In this document: piece after piece, positions 23,114 to 33,731 of the stretch
Position numbering within the stretch: position 1 is the stretch's first letter
How the letters are laid out: every line of letters starts with the position of its first letter
Origin: Inia geoffrensis
Lineage: Eukaryota; Chordata; Mammalia; Artiodactyla; Iniidae
Length of the DNA: 64,000 nucleotides
Direction of reading: 5' to 3'
Assembly (NCBI GenBank): GCA_036417435.1
Contig: CM070919.1
Span: 29,761,318-29,825,317, forward strand
Notes under the pieces: model-generated
Told to the model about the DNA's origin: nothing
Databases searched by the model: none
What the model saw: only the letters and a program-made list of their open reading frames with translations
Program-made: the position numbers and the translations under genes

Positions 23114-24292
23114 AAGGCTTCTTTTGAGCGCTTTTTTTCTGGGCCAGATCTGGCTTAGAAACCTGACTAGGCCCAGGGTTGGACTGCATCTGACTTAAGC
23201 TGGCCCTGGTCCAGTATGGGGCTTCAGGGGAATAAAATTTTGTTTTAAGGCTAATCAAGCAGGTTAAACTCACCAAAGATCATCTTGAATTACAGAGGCC
23301 ACGGTGGAGGGCCTTTAACCTGATAAGCTGATCCACTTAAGAGGGGCCCTAGAGAAAAGGGGTCTCAACCAGGCACTCACCAGAAAGGGTCGGGGGAACA
23401 TTATTTTTCTCCTCTACAGTTTCTGGGGACCTGGATGAGACCCTCTGGGACACCCGCACTTGCTCCAGACCTTGCAGATGGGATCCCAGGGACACTGGCA
23501 AAGCCAGCAAAGGTTCTTACTGAAGTCAGCTCTCCCGGACCTCTGCTGCGCGGCCTGGTGGAGAGCAAGGGACAATTTCACGGTGTCCCTTCCTTTCCAA
23601 ACCCAGATGGGCAGGAAAAAACAGTTGTGAGAATGAGATCTTCGCATTGTGACTCTTGACTTAGCTCTCAGCTGCCCGCTGGTGGTGGCTCTTGATCTCC
23701 CAGGGACAGCTATGCCTGTTTGGTTGTGTCATTTGTGTCCTGAGAACCTGACTTGGCAGCCATCAGGTTGGGGACCCCCAAATATGGCCAGGCAGAAATG
23801 GGGGTCACTCATCTGTGGCTCAGGCCCTACCGACTGCTGTCAGCTCTCAGGGCAATTGTCTTTCTTTTACTACCTTTGGGGGTGGCTCTGGATCTTGGGA
23901 GGGTGGTGTCTATTGCACCCTTTTGGGGTTTCTGTCTATCACAAACTTCTCCCTGATTTCCAGTGCTTCAGCTTCTGTGAAACAAACTCAGCCCTCTCTG
24001 TATCATGTCCTAACCCTGGGGGTCCATTTCCCTGCTTCTGGGCAACAACTCCAAACCCAGAGAACCACGCCCCCAGGCTCTGTACAAAGCAAGAGACACA
24101 GGCAAGGGTAACGAGAATCAAACCCCTGTGTGGTCTGCAGAGTCTCACATTTCACTGGTCTCCGTGGCTGTCACTGTTCCTGTCCTGAGCTAAATGGCCA
24201 GGAAGCATTCATGACTCAAAATTAGCTTCCTTAGGCAGATCCCTACTGGCCTGGCTAAGGGCAAGTGCAAATGAGGCTATGATCAGAAACCT
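23114..24292 (+). other. retroviral leader/internal sequence, no intact gene
   Basis: This sequence lies between the primer binding site and the env remnant. It is rich in GC and contains a 179-codon open frame at 23649-24188, but the translation shows no gag, protease or polymerase motif that I recognise. It most likely represents 5' leader and deletion-joined internal sequence. Confidence 0.45.
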
Positions 24293-24300
24293 CTCCTTAA

Positions 24301-24302
<2 letters not shown>

Positions 24303-24336
<34 letters not shown>

Positions 24337-24527
24337 GGTACGCGTGCCTCTCACTGTTGTGGCCCCTCCCGTTGTGGAGCACAGGCTCCGAATGCGCAGG
24401 CTCAGCGGCCATGGCTCACGGGCCCAGCCGCTCCGCGGCACGTGGGATCTTCCCGGACGGGGGCACGAACCTGTGTCCCCTGCCTCGGCAGGTGGGCCCT
24501 CAACCACTGCGCCACCAGGGAAGCCCC
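24303..24527 (-). mobile_element. CHR-2-type SINE inside the retrovirus
   Basis: A full-length copy in minus orientation with a long poly-T tract (about 24303-24334) and head end 'gccaccagggaagcccc'. The perfect 13-bp target duplication 'ctccttaactctt' flanks it at 24293-24305 and 24528-24540. The long pure tail and perfect duplication mark it as one of the younger insertions here. Confidence 0.96.
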
Positions 24528-24585
24528 CTCCTTAACTCTTGAAGATACTGCAGAATCTGCTGCTAAACCACTAACTGCCTGACAA

Positions 24586-25060
24586 ATGTCCCTAGACTCT
24601 CTGGCCCAAGTTGTTCTTGACAATAGGATGACCTCCAGTTATCTTTCAGCTGAGCAGGAAGGTGTCTGTGTGTGGCCAACACCACTTCCTGCACCTGGGT
24701 GGACACTTCTGGGGAGGTTGAGACTCAATGACATAACATCACTGAGCAAGCCAATTGGCTTAAGAAAGTGACTCTTTCCACGGGATCTTCTTTGACTTAT
24801 TTGATTCTTGGTTTGGGCCTTGGGACCATGTCTCCAGAGGGCACCCCAGGCATTGGGAATTATCCTGCTTGTCCTAAACTTAGTAGTCTCCCGGCTACAC
24901 TGTATCCTCTCAAAAACTTTAAATGCCTGTTCGCAGCCACCAACCACCAGGCAAATGATCTCCCTAAAACTAGAACATCAGAAAAGAAACAAAGAGAATG
25001 ACCAGCTTATAGGATGTGATGTCAAGGCCTGTGAAGACCACAAAGAGAGTCGGAAAAAAC
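24586..25060 (+). pseudogene. broken env transmembrane (TM) remnant of an endogenous retrovirus
   Basis: The 62-codon frame starting at 24586 contains the conserved heptad and LDNR-type region of gammaretrovirus-like TM proteins, followed by the AEQ-x-GVC stretch. After about 24690 the homologous reading continues in a second frame with an internal stop near 24729. The membrane-anchor and cytoplasmic tail correspond to a third frame from about 24790, ended by a SINE at 25071. The surface subunit, cleavage site and fusion peptide are missing or unrecognisable. It cannot make a working protein. Confidence 0.75.
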
Positions 25061-25070
25061 CTACAAGGGG

Positions 25071-25284
25071 GCTTCCCTGGTGGCACAGTGGTTGAGAGTC
25101 CGCCTGCCGATGCGGGGGACACGGGTTCGTGCCCCAGTCCGGGAAGATCCCACGTGCTGCGGAGCAGCTGTGCCCGTGAGCCACGGCCGCTGAGCCTGCG
25201 CGTCCGGAGCCTGTTGCTCCACAATGGGAGGGGCCACAACAGTGAGAGGCCCGTGTACCGCAAAAAAAAAAAAAAAAAAAAAAA
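25071..25284 (+). mobile_element. CHR-2-type SINE inside the retrovirus
   Basis: A full-length plus-strand copy, with the head 'gcttccctggtggcacag' at 25071 and an A tail of 23 bases (25262-25284). Target duplication 'aacctacaag' appears at 25058-25067 and 25286-25295. It interrupts the retroviral sequence shortly after the env tail. Confidence 0.96.
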
Positions 25285-25372
25285 CAACCTACAAGAACTT
25301 CAGAGCAGTAGCTGGGAGAAGAACTCGGGTCTTAAATTTTGATCACACCTCTTCATTAGCCTGACAATCTGA

Positions 25373-25387
25373 TCAAAAGGGGGAAAC
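25373..25387 (+). other. polypurine tract of the retrovirus
   Basis: 'tcaaaagggggaaac' lies directly in front of the 3' LTR, which opens with 'tgtgaaaaac' at 25388. A purine run at this exact place is the plus-strand primer site of retroviruses, so it fixes the LTR start and orientation. Confidence 0.85.
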
Positions 25388-25767
25388 TGTGAAAAACAAC
25401 AGGCCCCTAACTGAGTCGCTTATGCTAAGCCCCATGTTAACAAACTGAAACTTAATTACAGTTTCGGCCTCTCTCAGAAAGGGAATCTTAAGCCACTCAA
25501 TCAGGAATCACCTGATCAGCACTAGTTAGGTCAACTGCCTGATAGACACCTGCCTTCCTCTAAAGGAAAGTAACGTTGAAACAACCAACCCACTTTTTGC
25601 CAGCGTAATCTCCTCATTTCCACTCCCTTCTGCCCATAAAAGTTTTCGATTTTGTGCAGCTCCTCAGGACTCCTGTCTGTCTGCTAGATGGGATGCTGCC
25701 CAATGCAAATCAATTTTTGCTCAAATATACTCAAGGTTTTTAACATGTCTGAGTTTATCTTTTAACA
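25388..25767 (+). repeat. 3' LTR of the endogenous retrovirus
   Basis: It opens with TG right after the polypurine tract and ends 'tcttttaaca'. It has a TATA-like 'cataaaag' near 25636 and the same word order as the left LTR. In the 53-bp stretch from the TATA-like box I counted 14 differences from the left LTR, which is high. Confidence 0.88.
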
Positions 25768-26379
25768 CAACTAACCTAAGCAGTCTGTTAGGCAATCAAG
25801 GAATCCTTTCCATTCAATGTTTAGCAAGTGCTTCTAAATGGTAAGCTGTACCGTTTGAGACAGAAGTAGAATAAGATACCCCACTGCCCCCGGAAATGGC
25901 TGGAACACGCGGAATTCAACTTGAAAAACCAAAGGCATCACTTTGGGGCACGTGATCTCTTTCAATGAGCTTAAAACTTGGCTGTTTCTGTGTGAACACA
26001 GAGTGATGGTTATGATTCCAGCCATCAGATGGGCATTTGACTGTGTGCTGTGAACAGGATCCAGAGCTTAACTAAAGATGCTCATGTCTTAGAATGAGCA
26101 CACTGAGGCCTCGGAGAGGCTGCAGGGCCTCGGGGGGCCTCTCAGCTTGGCCTTGAACTCGAAGCCTGCCCAACCTTCTCAATCAATCGCACACATTCCT
26201 GCGATAGAAAGAGAGCCTGTGGGTCACCACGCTCCATGACTCGGTTTGCACAACTGTAAAATGGATGCTCTTTCAATTTAGAAACTCCATGGTGTCTGCC
26301 AGCAAGAGGTCGCCGTCAGATACAGGCACCACTGGGGCCTCAAAGCCACCCGCTCTCCTAGATGAAACATCTCTCATTT
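25768..26379. other. mostly unassigned, two weak MIR-like parts
   Basis: No gene is seen. 'tgagcacactgaggcctcgg' to 'cttgaactcgaagcctgcc' (about 26090-26175) and 'gactcggtttgcacaactg' plus 'taaaatggatgctc' (about 26238-26270) resemble MIR words but are too diverged for a firm call. Confidence 0.35.
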
Positions 26380-26680
26380 TGTGAACGACTCGTTTTAAAA
26401 ACAATTATTCCAAACAGAATATGCATTCAATCTCATTCATTATTCACATCTGCTGTTGTGCCCGCAACTCATATTCTCCTTACGGCTGCATTAAATTTTC
26501 ATTTATTTACTTACTTGCACTAAACTTTGAGAGGATAGCTCTCACAATCCCCCTGTAATCTTTTCTTTGGCTCATTTGAAGGAAAAAAAAAAAAGCCGCA
26601 CTTGAGAAGTTTCCAAATATTCCCACGTAATCAACAGCGATCATTGACCGGCACCTTGCTAACACCCCCCCCAACATGCA
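26380..26680. promoter_or_regulatory. candidate conserved non-coding element
   Basis: Repeat-free and AT-rich, with homeodomain-like cores (caattatt, gcattaaatt), an octamer-like 'aatatgcattc' and a smooth texture. There is no reading frame with a domain. The regulatory role is inferred only. Confidence 0.2.
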
Positions 26681-27438
26681 TAAGAAATGGCCTTTCCGTG
26701 TGTGAGCTGTTGTCAGCTTCTGCAACTCACTTCTGTTTTTATCAGTCTATGATTCTTCTGACGTTGGCCGGCGTCCGGGCCTATAAGGATTGCCTGGCAC
26801 AAAGTGGGTACACATCTATAAAAGATGCATCCGTCACCAATTTATGCAAGCTGAATTGCTGACAAGGGCCATTTTTTGAATAAAAACCAAACACACAAAC
26901 AAATAAGAACTTCTTTTTAAGGTACAAGGGAGAATATGCAAATTCCAAAAAAAGAAACTGGTGGGAGGGAGTGGAGTGCGGGGGTCGTCAATTCAAAACT
27001 GTGAAAGGAGACCCTCTCCTTTTTTGTGTGTCCAAACCTCAAAAGGAGAACTGGTCAGAGGTGGTAACTTAAGTCTCAGGAAAGTAAATCAGTAGCTCAA
27101 AAATTCTCATTGATGCAGCGGTCTCCCATTGGAAACAGAAGACGACTGCACTGCCTGAAGGCATTGCCTTAGTTTCTGTTTTGGTTCCATGTCCGGGGAA
27201 GGGAATTTTAGGAAAAGCCGAAGACAATACAGTTGGTAACTTTAATATGATTTATCAAGTAGGAAGCGTGATATTGGCTTTTAGTTTTGTGACCACAGAA
27301 AAAAACCCTACCTCTAACTCTTCCCTTTTATATAAAAAATGTTCTTTACTGTGTCTTGCAGAAATACCCAATTCCCCTTAATTTCTGGCCACTTAAAAAG
27401 GTTCAGGAGAAGCACAGCATTTCTAAAATAACATACAA
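26681..27438. other. unique sequence, nothing recognised
   Basis: No gene or repeat recognised; frames are under 90 codons. Confidence 0.4.
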
Positions 27439-27440
27439 GG

Positions 27441-27738
27441 GCTTCCCTGGTGGTGCAGTGGTTAAGAATCCTCCTGCCAGTGCAGGGGACAAAGGTTCGA
27501 GCCCTGGTCCGGGAAGATCCCACATGCCGCGGAGCAACTAAGCCTGTGTGCCACAACTACTGAGCCCACGAGCCACAACTACTGAAGCCCGTGCGCCTAG
27601 AGCCCGTGCTCCGCAACAAGAGAAGCCACCGCAATGAGAAGACTGTGCACTGCAACAAAGCACAGCCCCCACTCACTGCAACTAGAGAAAGCCCACGCAC
27701 AGCAACGAAGACCCAACGCAGCCAAAAATTGAATAAAT
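27441..27738 (+). mobile_element. long CHR-1-type SINE
   Basis: The long CHR form in plus orientation, from 'gcttccctggtggtgcag' to 'acgcagccaaaaattgaa', with an AT-rich tail. The internal 'ccacaactactga' units and 'agccaccgcaatgagaag' identify the CHR-1 type. Flanks 'aaataacata' (27426-27435) and 'aaattacata' (27739-27748) form an imperfect target duplication. Confidence 0.94.
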
Positions 27739-28009
27739 AAATTACATAGCACACAAATGAAGCCATAGGACTCCTAAAAGAAAAGGAGAGGGAGAAGGAA
27801 GTTATTGCTTCATATTAAGAGCTGATTTGTTTTTTAAAAAGTATTAGGAGTTGATAAATTTTCAGTTTTAGTATTTTCCTTTGAATAATTATAACACACA
27901 GTTATTTGTTTTGCAGAAAGCATTAATCCCACGATCATGTTTTGGCCAAGCCCAGAAAATAACATGTATATTCTCAAGAACATAAATTCCTCTAAAAAAT
28001 ACAACAAAC

Positions 28010-28310
28010 TAGTGAATGTAACAAAAAAGAAGCAGACTCACAGATAACAGAGAACAAACTGTGATTACCAGTGGGGGGAGGGGAGGGGGAGGGGCAGATA
28101 GGGAGAGGGGAGTAAGAGGTACAAACTATTAGGTATAAAATAAGCTACAAGGGTATAGTGTACAACATGGGGAATATAGCCAATGTTTTATAATAACTAT
28201 AAATGGAACATACCTTTAAAAATTGTGAATCACTATGCTGTACACCTGTAACTTATATAACATTGTATAGCAATTATACTTCGATAAAAATAAAAATTTT
28301 TTAAATGTTA
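28010..28310 (+). mobile_element. L1 3' UTR fragment with G-rich tract
   Basis: 'cagataacagagaacaaact' leads into a G-rich purine tract (about 28072-28118). Then follow 'gtacaaactattaggtataa', 'gtgtacaacatggggaatat', 'gctgtacacctgtaactta' and 'gcaattatacttcgataaa', the standard order of a cetartiodactyl L1 3' UTR. It is severely 5' truncated. Confidence 0.88.
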
Positions 28311-29184
28311 AAGAACATAAATTCCTTCTCTAACTATTATTTCTCTATATGTGTATATTACTAAAGACTTATTTAATACTCAGTAAAATACAACACTTTC
28401 CCATTTAAAAATTCAAATATTTCCAAGCCTAAGGCTTACTGCATCTTTAAAACTTACATCTCACGTAAAGCTCATTTGCTACAGCTGCACCAAATGAAAG
28501 AATGATAGCTGTGGTTCTACTGGGTTAGTCTAGAAATTCTGTAAGCATTATAATAGCCATGAATTTCAGAACTCAACTATCACTCCCAAATAGTCATCAC
28601 TCTAAGCCGTGACACTCTCTTGCAGATAAGATACCAGGTAGTTCATCCTGATTTCCCAGAAGTCCTGCAGCGGGCATGAAAATTGAGCCTCAGCTGTGAC
28701 CTCCCAAACCTTGAAAGTTGCCAGGAATTTGGCGTCTGTACTTGCCGTGTGGCAGGGTCCTTTCCGTCACTGCTTAGCAAGAGAATTCCTGAGAGCAGAT
28801 TCGTCTGTGGGTTATGACCAAGCTTGCAACGAGAAGGCTTTGAAGGATGGAGTAGTTCTAGACAAGTAGGGGGTCCAGGGGGCAAAGGGCATGGAGCTGA
28901 CAGCATGATCAAAGCCGGAAGGAGAGCTCTCGGGCATGGCACAGAGAGGGCAGAAGTGTTTGCAATTATGGGGCTGGGAGTGCCATGGTGAATGAGAACA
29001 AAAGTGATGAATGATAAAGATTACATTAGATGGATGGGATGGGACTGGGTTGCGGGGCATGAAAATGTGAAGAAACGATTACTGGGTGAGACAGAACAAA
29101 AAAAAAAGGGAGTAATAATGGATTCTAGAGGAGGAACGTGACGAGACAGAAGTAGTACTGAAAAACAGTAGCTCAGCAAAATTG
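28311..29184. other. unassigned sequence
   Basis: No gene recognised. Two overlapping minus frames (99 codons at 28643-28942 and 82 codons at 28812-29060) have no domain. The segment is probably unique. Confidence 0.4.
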
Positions 29185-29505
29185 CTGCAGAATGTTTTGT
29201 AATCCCCCCAAATTTGCATGTAAAACCTAATCCCCAGTGTTATGGTATTGGGGGGGATGGTTGGGAGGTTATTAGGTAATAAGGATGGAGTCCTCATGAG
29301 TGGGATTGGTGCCGCCATCCGTCACACGAGGATGCAGTGGGAAAACACCATCTTTGAACCAGGAAGGGGCCCTCACCAGTCACCACATCTGCCTGCACCT
29401 TGACCTTGGACTTCCAGCCTCCAGAGCTGGGAGAAATGAATGTTTGTTGATTATAAGCCAACAGTCCATGATATTTTTGTTACAGGGGTTCAAACTAAGT
29501 CAAGA
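29185..29505 (+). repeat. MLT1-type LTR (ERVL-MaLR)
   Basis: Plus-strand order: 'gaatgttttgtaatccccc', 'acctaatccccagtgttatg', 'ggttgggaggttattaggta', 'agtcctcatgagtgggatt', 'ggccctcaccagtcaccac', 'cttggacttccagcctccag', 'gagaaatgaatgtttgttg', 'ataagccaacagtccatgat'. These are MaLR LTR landmarks. No internal MaLR sequence is attached, so it is a solo LTR. Confidence 0.85.
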
Positions 29506-30631
29506 ATCTTCTAGAAGGCATTGGAACTGGAAGAACTTTGAAGAGGCCACTAAAACAATTCAAACTTTTTTTTTTTTTTTTTTTAGAGCACAGCCTGAAT
29601 GGTGAAAACGAGCATGGAGAGAAGAGGATACTTTCAAGAGAAATTTTGAAAGACTTTTCCAACCAATCTGTAATGAAATAAGTATGAGATAGAAAATACT
29701 ATTACCATTTAAATTTGGCGGAAATGGCAAAGAACAGTTTTGAATTCATAATTACATTAATGGGGGAAAGTACTATAATTTTTCTGTAAAGTTTTCACAG
29801 TAAAATTTTTCTTTACTGGTCAGATATGAGAACAAGATGATTCTTAAAGCTCTTAGTATTGCCCACAGTTTTAATATTTTTGGCATTATAATATTTCATC
29901 AGAAAATTTCCAAGTTATATGCTACCTAGAAAAACAAGTTTATTTTTCTTTAATTTATCCACCAACAATGAGCCTATTGTATTATTCTCTTCACTTCTGC
30001 TTCATTTTCAAGAGGTTGCACCTGAACATTTCAATCAACATATTCATTCAATCAACATATTCAATCAACACAGGCTGATGGGTGGGAAAGTTAATGTCAT
30101 CTCATGATACATTAGAGAATGGTATTCTCTCCCTTAAAATATGAATAAACAGCCCACAAGGACATCTAGCTCTGATTTTACCTTCAAATTATAAACCTGT
30201 TGTAATGCGTATGCTATAAAAGAATACATCCTATTCTTCAAATATAACTTAGGTTATTTCTTTTTCTTCTTTTCACACCATTCTTCCAACTCACATAACC
30301 ACAATAGCCTTCGTATGACAACTTAGTAGAATCTTCAACTCCAAGGTCAATGGAAATAATCACATAAAATATTCCTGGCTATAAAAATTGCTCTAACATA
30401 GGCTATGGTTACATTTGCACCTGGCCAAGCACCCATTTGAGAATTTGAACATCAGGGTATTCCACTGCTAAAATACTTATTATCATGTCTAGACTTGTGC
30501 AACTGATCATTAAGAAACATTTATTTTGTAATTCTGAGGTTCAAACTATATGGTAACAAACGGATTTGATTCCATCCCTGATCTTGTCATGGAAAACATA
30601 GGTGATAATAACAATAATGGCAGATTAAAAG
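29506..30631. other. unassigned AT-rich sequence
   Basis: A T run lies at 29567-29584. A small tandem duplication of 'atattcattcaatcaac' type lies near 30040-30070. No gene or named repeat is recognised. Confidence 0.4.
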
Positions 30632-31600
30632 TATGTATTTATTTATTTTCTGGTTTTATTGAGATATAATTGACAGATGACATGTGTAAGTTTAAGATGT
30701 ATAATGTGATGAGTTGATACGTGTATATATTTCGAAGTGATTATCACATTAGTGTGAGCTAACACTTCCATCTCCTCACAAAACTGCCATTTCTTTTTCG
30801 TGGTGAAAACACTTAAGATCTGCTCTCTTAGCAACTTTCAGGTGTACAATACAGTGTTGTTAACTACAGTCACCATGCTGCCCATTAGATCCCCAGAACT
30901 TATGCATCTTATAACTGGAAGCCTGTACCCTTGGACCAACATCTCTCCACTTACCCCCTGTTCAGCCCATGGCAACCACCATTCTACTCCTTGTTTCCAT
31001 TATTTTGGCTCTTTAGAGTCCATATATAAGTGATATCATACAGTATTTGCCTTTCTCTGTTTGACCTATTTCACTTAGCATAATGCCCTCAAGGTCTATC
31101 CATATTGTCACAAATGGCAGGAAGTCTTTCCTGCTCACGGCTGCATGGTATTCCATTGTGTGTGTATATACTACATCTTCTTCATCTATTCATCCATAGA
31201 TGGACACTGAGGTTGCTTCCAGTCTTCACTATTGTGAATAATGCTACAATGAACATGGGTGTGTAGATATCGCTGCAAGATAGTGATTCCATGTCCTTTA
31301 GATGTATACCTAGAAGCGGAATTGCTGGATCATATGGCAGTTCTATTTTTAGTTTTTTTTCAGGAATCTCCATAATCTTTTCCACGGTGGCTGCACCACT
31401 TTACATTCCCATCAACAGTGCACAAGATTTCCCTTTTCTCCATCTCCCTGCCAACACCTGTTATTTGTCATCTTTTTAATGATGGCCATTCTGACAAGTG
31501 TGAGGCGATATCTCATTGGGGTTTTGATTTGCATCTGCCTGATGATGAGTGATACTGAGCATCTTCCCATGTACCTGACGGCCATCGGCTTGTCTTAGAG
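30632..31600 (-). mobile_element. L1 3' end, minus orientation
   Basis: The reverse of an L1M-type 3' UTR ('tggttttattgagatataat', 'accatgctgcccattagatc', 'ttatgcatcttataactgg') runs into the reverse of the ORF2 C-terminus ('ggtattccattgtgtgtg', 'attgctggatcatatggcag'). The minus frame 31182-31385 (67 codons) reads as the typical ORF2 tail region. Frames are broken elsewhere. Confidence 0.9.
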
Positions 31601-32640
31601 CTGCTAAGGCTATACCTGCTCCACTCTGCTTGCTCCCTCTTTTGGCAGAATTCTTAAGCTTCTATACTCTCTTGGGATCCTACCATGTGTTCTCCCAAGG
31701 GTGGCAGTAAAGCTCAAGTTGGTGGTCTCTCCCTGGTCTGCAGACTCAAGCCGGCTTTCTGTGTATGCCCAGCGGTCATCTGCCAAAGCTTGTTCTTGCT
31801 GCTGGCATTGAGGGCATGCACAGGGAGCTGGCCACAGGATGGGAGAGAAGGGGTATGGGTCAGGTGCAAGGAGTGTTGGGGGTGTCTGTGGACCAGCTGG
31901 GGGATCCACGGGCAAGGCATCCCAGGAGCTCGTGGGTGGGCTTCCTGTTGGAGTCTGCGACATGGCTAGTAGGATCCGAGTCCCTTTAATGTCCTCTGAG
32001 AGTCCCATCAGCTGCTCTCCCAGCCTCTTTCCACCCACTCCTGAGTCAGTGCTCTGGACAGGGTGAGAGAGCCATGGTCTCTTGGGCAGCATCCCGCACC
32101 CCTGGGCACTCACATGCTCTCACTTTCCTCCGAGGGAGGAATCACAGGCAAGAAGCTGTGATTCTATGAGCTGTGATGCTGTGGGGGGAGAAGCGATGTG
32201 GGTAAAATCAAACTGTCCCTCCGACCCTCTCCAATGCATCCAAACTCAGATTTTGGGGTTCCAACAGGGTGCTAGAACTTGTACACTAGAAACCTAGACT
32301 TTTACAAAGGCTTTCTCAACTGTGGGTGATTTTCTGAAATTGTTCTCCAGCAGTTCCCAGATCATAGGCAAGTGGCACTGGAGCTGTTCCACGGGCCACT
32401 GCAGGGTCCACAGCCAGGACCAAGGTGTGGTGCCTGTTGCCAAGGGCACGGGTGGATGAGGCTCCTCCCACTTCCCTCAGTGTGTGGTGCTGGACCCCAC
32501 TGCTCCCACAAGACACTTTTGCCCACGGATGGATGCCAAATTCTTGTTGTTGAGGGGGAGACATAGATGAAGGATGTCTTAGTCATGGGGCTGATGTCAC
32601 CCCTAAAACCTCTTCCCCACTGCCACACAAGTATCTCCTA
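31601..32640. other. GC-richer block, not assigned
   Basis: This block between an L1 and an LTR is clearly richer in GC than either. Frames overlap on both strands (167 codons minus at 31610-32113; 94 plus at 31685-31969), none with a known domain. The start directly at the L1 breakpoint suggests that it may itself be an old LTR or retroviral piece, but I cannot match a family. Confidence 0.35.
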
Positions 32641-32702
32641 AAACATTACACTGGTCAGATTATCTTCCGGCTCAAAAATCTCTGATGGATACTCTTTGTA
32701 TA

Positions 32703-33190
32703 TGTAATAGGGAAGAACAAATCTGACTCCATATTGGACCTGTTCCTTTTGCTTTTTAACCTTTGTGCCCTATTGTTTGTGCTTAGTCATGCTGGCTCTG
32801 CACATTTTGTAAACAAATGTTGCCTACAGCCTGAAATATACAGGAGAGCCCATTCTCAAGGCTTTGACCATTCACAGAGATAAAAAGTTGCAGAACAGAG
32901 AATAACATTTGTCCTGTGGGAGGTTTAGAGGAACATTCTGACCTGATCTATGTGGACAGCTGCAAGAGCAAACGATTCCTGCACCAGGAGGTTTGCAACA
33001 ACTTACCATGCCTTTCCCTCACCTGGTCTTGAAAGTGCTTTGCTGAAACTCTTTGAGGAGTTTGGGGTTTGGGGGCACAAGTCAACCATCTCCTTGCATG
33101 GCCCTGCAATAAACTTTTGTCTGCTCCAAACTCCGACATTTTTTGGCTTCGCTGTGTGTCAGGCACACAAACTTGCATTCACTACCATGT
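32703..33190 (+). repeat. solo ERV1-type LTR
   Basis: The segment opens 'tgtaatagggaagaac' and continues with 'aatctgactccatattgg', typical of class I LTRs. Near the 3' end, 'gcaataaacttttgtctgc' (polyadenylation signal at about 33108) is followed by 'aactccgacattttttggc' and a U5-like 'gtgtcaggcacacaaac'. No internal retroviral sequence is adjacent. Edges are approximate. Confidence 0.65.
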
Positions 33191-33244
33191 ACAGAACCAA
33201 ATTCTAGGCATAGCCTCAAACGTCGTCCATAACAGGGGCCTAAC

Positions 33245-33620
33245 GACCTGTTCTGTTTCATGCTCTGCTTCACTCCTAAGCCCTCTGTGCAATCTAGGTA
33301 CTGATTTGAACATGCCCAATGTTCCTGCCTCTGTCACACATTCACCTGGCTCCTTTCACCTAGGATGTCATCGGGAGGATTGCCTACATAAATCCTACCA
33401 TGGCTCAAGACCCCGTTTGGATTCATTCTCCTCTATAAAGCCCGCCCTTAAGATTTTACCTTTTCCAAAGGGATTTTGTCCTTATCTTCATGATGAACCT
33501 TGTATTTTGAGTTGTGTTAGAGTTACTTGCACATGTGCTATAAATCATAAAGAGCTTGAAAACACGCCACACACCATGCCTTACCCTTAGCGTACACTCA
33601 GGTGACATTTGTAGAATTCA
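33245..33620 (+). repeat. possible L2 3' fragment
   Basis: The sequence has the pyrimidine-rich texture and word order of L2 ('tcctttcacctaggatgtc', 'taaatcctaccatggctcaa', then 'cttgtattttgagttgtgtt' and 'aaagagcttgaaaac'). Matches are weak and no L2 terminus follows. Confidence 0.35.
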
Positions 33621-33731
33621 ATTCTTTCCAGTGTTGAACTTCAAACTTTTATTTTGGATAGCCTCAGGCATTTGTTGGCCAACTGTACTTCTGTAGTCAA
33701 TGGGAACAGTCTTGGGGGCAAAGTCCATCTA

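Larger units (their letters stand above)
22210..25767 (+). mobile_element. internally deleted endogenous retrovirus (class I-like)
   Basis: Two related LTRs of about 380 bp (22210-22587 and 25388-25767) flank about 2.8 kb. Just inside the left LTR is a segment matching a tRNA-Leu primer binding site. Immediately before the right LTR is a polypurine tract. The only protein-like remnant I can place is the env transmembrane region at about 24586-25060, in several frames. I see no gag, protease, polymerase or env surface domain, so most of the interior has been deleted. Three CHR SINEs (one long, two short) landed inside it, so the provirus is older than they are. The exact family is not identified. 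Confidence 0.85.

Noticed and set aside
23649..24188. 179-codon plus-strand open frame in the retrovirus
   Set aside because: No gag, protease, polymerase or env feature is visible. It is treated as leader or deleted internal sequence.
31610..32113. 167-codon minus-strand open frame
   Set aside because: GC-rich unassigned block with frames open on both strands. No domain or signal of coding.
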